Source: Fimbriimonadaceae bacterium (lineage in GTDB: Bacteria > Armatimonadota > Fimbriimonadia > Fimbriimonadales > Fimbriimonadaceae). From it: a stretch of DNA of 8,851 nt. Within the stretch, counting starts at the first letter, position 1. The number at the start of each line of letters is the position of its first letter. Under the pieces are notes generated by a model that had not been told where the DNA came from, searched no databases, and saw only the letters and a list, made by a program, of their open reading frames with translations. The stretch lies in contig JADLGZ010000181.1 of the NCBI GenBank assembly GCA_020849075.1, forward strand, positions 1 through 8,851, written 5' to 3'. The translations under genes and the position numbers were made by a program. Shown piece by piece: positions 6,280 to 8,851 of the stretch.

Positions 6280-6284
6280 TCGGA

Positions 6285-7262
6285 TTAGGAATCCGTTTGC
6301 AGTGTTTGGCGGATGAAGTTCACGTCGTCACTGCTCAGGGTGAGTTGGTCGGCGGCGACGTTGCACGCCGCTTGCCGGTCGTTACGGAACCCGGGGATAA
6401 CGCAGCATACATGGGGGTGAGCCAGAACATACTGCAAGGCCACGGCGGCCAAGGCTTCCACCGAATCACCAAATCTCTCCTTGAGTTTGGCCAGTTTGGG
6501 CTTGAGTCGCTCGAAATTTGCGGGTTCAAAGTCAGCGCGCCCCTTTCGATAGTCACCTTCCTCAAATTGAGGGGGATTCGTCGGGTCGAACTTGTCAAGA
6601 AGTAATCCCTGCGCCAGGGGCGAGAAGGCGACAAAACTCAGTTCGTGCTCTTCCATCAGGGCCTGTAAGGGAGAACCAGCCCGAATGAACTCATCGTTCA
6701 GCGCATGGGCTCGGCTTTGTAAAACCACTGGCTTCACGACCGGGACCGCCCGAGCGAAGTCTTCGAAACTATACGCACTCTGGCCAACGAAGCGCACTTT
6801 GCCCTCGCGAACAAGGGAGTGCATGGTTGCAGCGGCTTCCTCCAATCGGTCGCCAAAGCTGCCGTGGTGGAAGTAATACAAGTCAATGTGGTCGCGTCCC
6901 AAGTTGATGAGGGACTGCTCGCATTGGTGACGAATGTGAGCTGGCTCATAGGCATGGGCGGCGGTGCCGGGGAAGTGCCCGACTTTGGTGGCGATAATGA
7001 CGCTCTCACTTTGAACCCCGAGGCGATCAAGGACCCGTCGGAGCATTTGCTCTGCTCGGCCATTGCCGTACACGTCCGCATTATCGAAGTGGTTAACGCC
7101 CGCATCGAGGGCCACCTTCACGGCGCGGGTGACCTCATCCTCATCCACATTCGCCCACCCATTGGGGGTTCCGTTCACCCAGTTGAGGCCGCCCATCGTC
7201 CAGCAACCGAAGCTGATTTCACTGACATTTAGGCCGGATTTTCCAAGGGGGCGGGTCTTCAT
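6285..7262 (-). CDS. Aldo/keto reductase
   Basis: NAD(P)H-dependent oxidoreductase with a TIM-barrel fold, 325 residues, normal for the family; the carbonyl substrate cannot be inferred. Numbered from the chosen start: MKTRPLGKSGLNVSEI is the standard AKR opening. The catalytic tetrad is visible as Asp60 in HFDNADVYG, Tyr65 in the same motif, Lys93 in IATKVG and His132 in YYFHHG. FSPLAQGLL (213-221) and the C-terminal cofactor-phosphate motif VIPGFRN (288-294) complete the signature. The ATG at 7262 is chosen because it gives the canonical N-terminus and has CATAAT seven bases upstream. ATGs at 7271 and 7295 would add 3 or 11 residues; the 7271 start has a weak AAGGG upstream. It is divergent from ornithine cyclodeaminase and is the first gene of the minus-strand block. 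Confidence 0.93.
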   Translation of the reverse strand: MKTRPLGKSGLNVSEISFGCWTMGGLNWVNGTPNGWANVDEDEVTRAVKVALDAGVNHFDNADVYGNGRAEQMLRRVLDRLGVQSESVIIATKVGHFPGTAAHAYEPAHIRHQCEQSLINLGRDHIDLYYFHHGSFGDRLEEAAATMHSLVREGKVRFVGQSAYSFEDFARAVPVVKPVVLQSRAHALNDEFIRAGSPLQALMEEHELSFVAFSPLAQGLLLDKFDPTNPPQFEEGDYRKGRADFEPANFERLKPKLAKLKERFGDSVEALAAVALQYVLAHPHVCCVIPGFRNDRQAACNVAADQLTLSSDDVNFIRQTLQTDS

Positions 7263-7269
7263 GCCCTTC

Positions 7270-7275
7270 ATTATG
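7270..7275 (-). promoter_or_regulatory. Candidate -10 element for the aldo/keto reductase gene
   Basis: CATAAT on the minus strand is followed by GAAGGGC and the ATG at 7262. It is the same hexamer used, with six-base spacing, by the divergent ornithine cyclodeaminase gene. Its last two bases overlap an alternative ATG (7271). Another hexamer, CATTAT at 7298-7303, could drive a short leader to that ATG instead. Confidence 0.45.
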
Positions 7276-7296
7276 GGCCCTTGAGGCGGAACCATT

Positions 7297-7302
7297 CATA
7301 AT
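7297..7302 (+). promoter_or_regulatory. -10 element for ornithine cyclodeaminase, leaderless geometry
   Basis: CATAAT is followed by GTTGTT and the ATG at 7309. There is no Shine-Dalgarno sequence in the preceding 20 bases. CATAA (7297-7301) and TTATG (7307-7311) also form a short inverted repeat over the start codon, which may be chance. Confidence 0.55.
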
Positions 7303-7308
7303 GTTGTT

Positions 7309-8340
7309 ATGCCCGCCACTCGATACATTGACCTTCCCGCCATGCGCCGTTTGATGGATAGGGTTGGCATTGTTGGGGCCATCCGAGGGATTCGCGATAA
7401 CCTTCGTGAGGACTTTGGGCGGTGGCATGATTTTGAAAAGTCGCCCCGTACCGCCAACCACTCCAACCTCGGCGTCATTGAGTTGATGCCCGTGTCAGAT
7501 CACGACCACTTCAGCTTCAAATACGTGAATGGTCACCCCAAGAATATTGAGCAGGGCTTGATGACGGTAATGGCCTTTGGAGCCTTGAGTGAGGTGAAGA
7601 CGGGTTGGCCCTTGTTGCTATCCGAAATGACGATCTTGACCGCTCTGCGGACCGCGGCCACCAGCGTGCTCGCAGCAGAACTCGTCGCTCGGGATGACTG
7701 CCGAACTATGGCGATGATCGGCAATGGCGCGCAATCCGAGTTTCAATGCCTTGGCTTCCATCACTTGCTAGGGATTGAGGAGTTTCACCTATACGATCTT
7801 GACCCTAAGGCGACCGATAAGTTGATCCGCAACTTGGGTGGTCAAATCAATTTGATCCCGCACTCATCCATTAACGATGCGGTGAAGGGGGTGGACATTA
7901 TCACCACCTGCACCGCGGACAAGAAGCTGGCGATTATCGTGGAAGATTCCATGGTCGAGCCAGGGATGCACCTGAACGCGATTGGCGGTGACTGCCCGGG
8001 CAAGACAGAACTCGAGGGGGCAATCTTGCAACGGAGTAAAGTCTTTGTGGAGTTTGCGCCGCAAAGTCGGATTGAGGGTGAGATCCAGCATCAGGCAGCG
8101 GATTTCCCGGTCACGGAACTTTGGGAAGTCCTATCGGACCCCCGAAATGGCCGCGAGAGTAACGAGCAGATCACCGTATTCGATTCGGTGGGGTTTGGGC
8201 TTGAGGACTTTAGCGGTCTTCGGTACATCTATCAACAAGCGATCGAGCATGGGATCGGAGAAGACCTGGGCCTCATGCCCGTCCTTGGTGATGTGAAGGA
8301 CCTTTACGGATTCACGCAGCCGATTCCGGCCCGACGTTAG
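7309..8340 (+). CDS. ocd: Ornithine cyclodeaminase
   Basis: Converts L-ornithine directly to L-proline and ammonia with NAD+ as a recycled cofactor. The 343 residues follow the Pseudomonas putida enzyme closely throughout: HSNLGVIELMPVSD (51-64), FKYVNGHP with the carboxylate-binding Lys71, MAFGALSEV (88-96), LTALRTAATS (110-119), the Rossmann motif MIGNGAQSEF (136-145), VKGVDIITT (192-200), GMHLNAIGGDCPGKTEL (219-235) with the catalytic Asp228, and TVFDSVGFGLEDF (289-301). The strong match over these motifs, including AIGGDCPGKTE, favours true ornithine cyclodeaminase over the related mu-crystallin, alanine dehydrogenase or SbnB-type enzymes of the superfamily. The start follows a CATAAT hexamer by six bases. 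The next gene begins on the base after the stop codon, suggesting cotranscription. No arginine or ornithine catabolic partner is visible nearby. Confidence 0.95.
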   Translation: MPATRYIDLPAMRRLMDRVGIVGAIRGIRDNLREDFGRWHDFEKSPRTANHSNLGVIELMPVSDHDHFSFKYVNGHPKNIEQGLMTVMAFGALSEVKTGWPLLLSEMTILTALRTAATSVLAAELVARDDCRTMAMIGNGAQSEFQCLGFHHLLGIEEFHLYDLDPKATDKLIRNLGGQINLIPHSSINDAVKGVDIITTCTADKKLAIIVEDSMVEPGMHLNAIGGDCPGKTELEGAILQRSKVFVEFAPQSRIEGEIQHQAADFPVTELWEVLSDPRNGRESNEQITVFDSVGFGLEDFSGLRYIYQQAIEHGIGEDLGLMPVLGDVKDLYGFTQPIPARR

Positions 8341-8851
8341 ATGAACCCCCTCCAAGGCCCTTGCCTAGCCCTGGCGCCAATGGACGGCATTACGGACGCC
8401 GTGATGCGGGACTTTTTGGGCGGATTCGCGGCATTTTCCTACTCCGTTTCGGAGTTTGTTCGGGTGGCGCACCAGCCCGTCCTTGGACGCGTTTTCTCGC
8501 GCGAGGTTCCTGAGTTGGGGACGGGGGGTCAGACGACCTCGGGGCTACCGGTCCAGGTTCAAATTTTAGGGGGTGACCCGGACTTGATGGCCGAAAGCGC
8601 GCGCCATGCGGTGGAAGTTGGGGCGTCATCCATTGATATCAATTTTGGTTGCCCAGCTCCGGTTGTCAATCGGCATGATGGAGGGGCCTCGCTCCTTCGA
8701 TCGCCCTGCCGAATCCGGGAAGTTGTCGAAGCGGTGGTCTCGGCTGTGAATGTGCCGGTCTCGGCGAAACTCCGATTGGGATGGGACTCGATTGAGGACA
8801 TTCATGAGAACGCTGCCATGGCTGCGGAAGGTGGCGCCGCTTGGCTGACCA
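8341..8851 (+). CDS. dusC: tRNA-dihydrouridine synthase, DusC-like, 3'-truncated by window edge
   Basis: A second FMN-dependent tRNA uridine reductase; 170 of roughly 310 residues are in the window and the frame is open at base 8851. Visible: LALAPMDGITDAVMRDFL (9-26), SVSEFVRVAHQPV (35-47), VQVQILGGDPDLMAESA (71-87), SIDINFGCPAPVVNRHDGGASLLR (97-120) with the predicted catalytic Cys104 followed by the usual Pro, and VPVSAKLRLGWDS (138-150) with the conserved Lys143. The EFVRV, TTSGLPVQVQ and KLRLGWDS wording matches E. coli DusC more than DusA or DusB; the DusC subfamily modifies U16 in E. coli. The ATG directly follows the ocd TAG with no gap and no Shine-Dalgarno sequence, so translational coupling is likely. 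The symbol reflects subfamily resemblance and is less sure than the enzyme class. Confidence 0.88.
   Translation, partial: MNPLQGPCLALAPMDGITDAVMRDFLGGFAAFSYSVSEFVRVAHQPVLGRVFSREVPELGTGGQTTSGLPVQVQILGGDPDLMAESARHAVEVGASSIDINFGCPAPVVNRHDGGASLLRSPCRIREVVEAVVSAVNVPVSAKLRLGWDSIEDIHENAAMAAEGGAAWLT

Noticed and set aside
6819..7232. 137-codon plus-strand frame opposite the aldo/keto reductase
   Set aside because: Antisense shadow of the catalytic half of the reductase; no domain seen.
3841..7262. Minus-strand block as a novel defence or metabolic system
   Set aside because: A DprA-like fold beside a membrane protease is suggestive, but there is no nuclease, sensor, toxin or mobile-element context, and the other genes are ordinary housekeeping enzymes.

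Overview
The window is a gene-dense, moderately GC-rich bacterial chromosome segment. It holds seven complete protein genes and two genes cut by the window edges. I see no mobile element, CRISPR array, rRNA or tRNA gene, and no intergenic stretch above about 50 bases. The content is housekeeping: RNA decay, tRNA modification, purine and amino-acid metabolism, and a DprA-like protein. Starts are AUG, GUG and UUG. Five of the six starts that head a transcription unit lack a Shine-Dalgarno sequence. Each instead has a TANNNT-like hexamer 6 or 7 bases before the start codon, the layout of leaderless transcripts. That style is known from Deinococcus-Thermus, Actinobacteria and some other deep lineages. 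With the gene content, I would guess something like Armatimonadota (Fimbriimonadia) or a neighbouring phylum, but this is a weak inference.

Layout. (1) Bases 1-2354, plus strand: pnp (polynucleotide phosphorylase), missing about the first 30 residues and carrying a long RGG/RDR-rich tail. It is followed by an intrinsic terminator that overlaps the 3' end of the next gene. (2) Bases 2378-3385, minus: a DusB/NifR3-type tRNA-dihydrouridine synthase. (3) Bases 3409-3840, plus: a small GNAT acetyltransferase, divergent from dusB; the two -10 elements overlap. (4) Bases 3841-7262, minus: a tight block transcribed in the order aldo/keto reductase, YpfJ-type zinc metallopeptidase, MTAP-family nucleoside phosphorylase, DprA-like protein. 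The gaps are 22 bp or less, or the genes overlap. (5) Bases 7309-8851, plus: ornithine cyclodeaminase, then immediately a second Dus enzyme, DusC-like, cut by the window end.

How they work together. Two groups share a theme. PNPase and the two dihydrouridine synthases act on RNA. The MTAP-family enzyme (methionine/purine salvage) and ornithine cyclodeaminase (ornithine to proline) act in small-molecule metabolism. The minus-strand block looks like a compact operon of functionally unrelated genes rather than one pathway. I found no convincing undescribed multi-gene system. The most interesting signals are the repeated leaderless-promoter geometry, the overlapping divergent promoters at 3393-3402, the terminator built into dusB codons, and a DprA-like protein whose canonical motifs are strongly altered.
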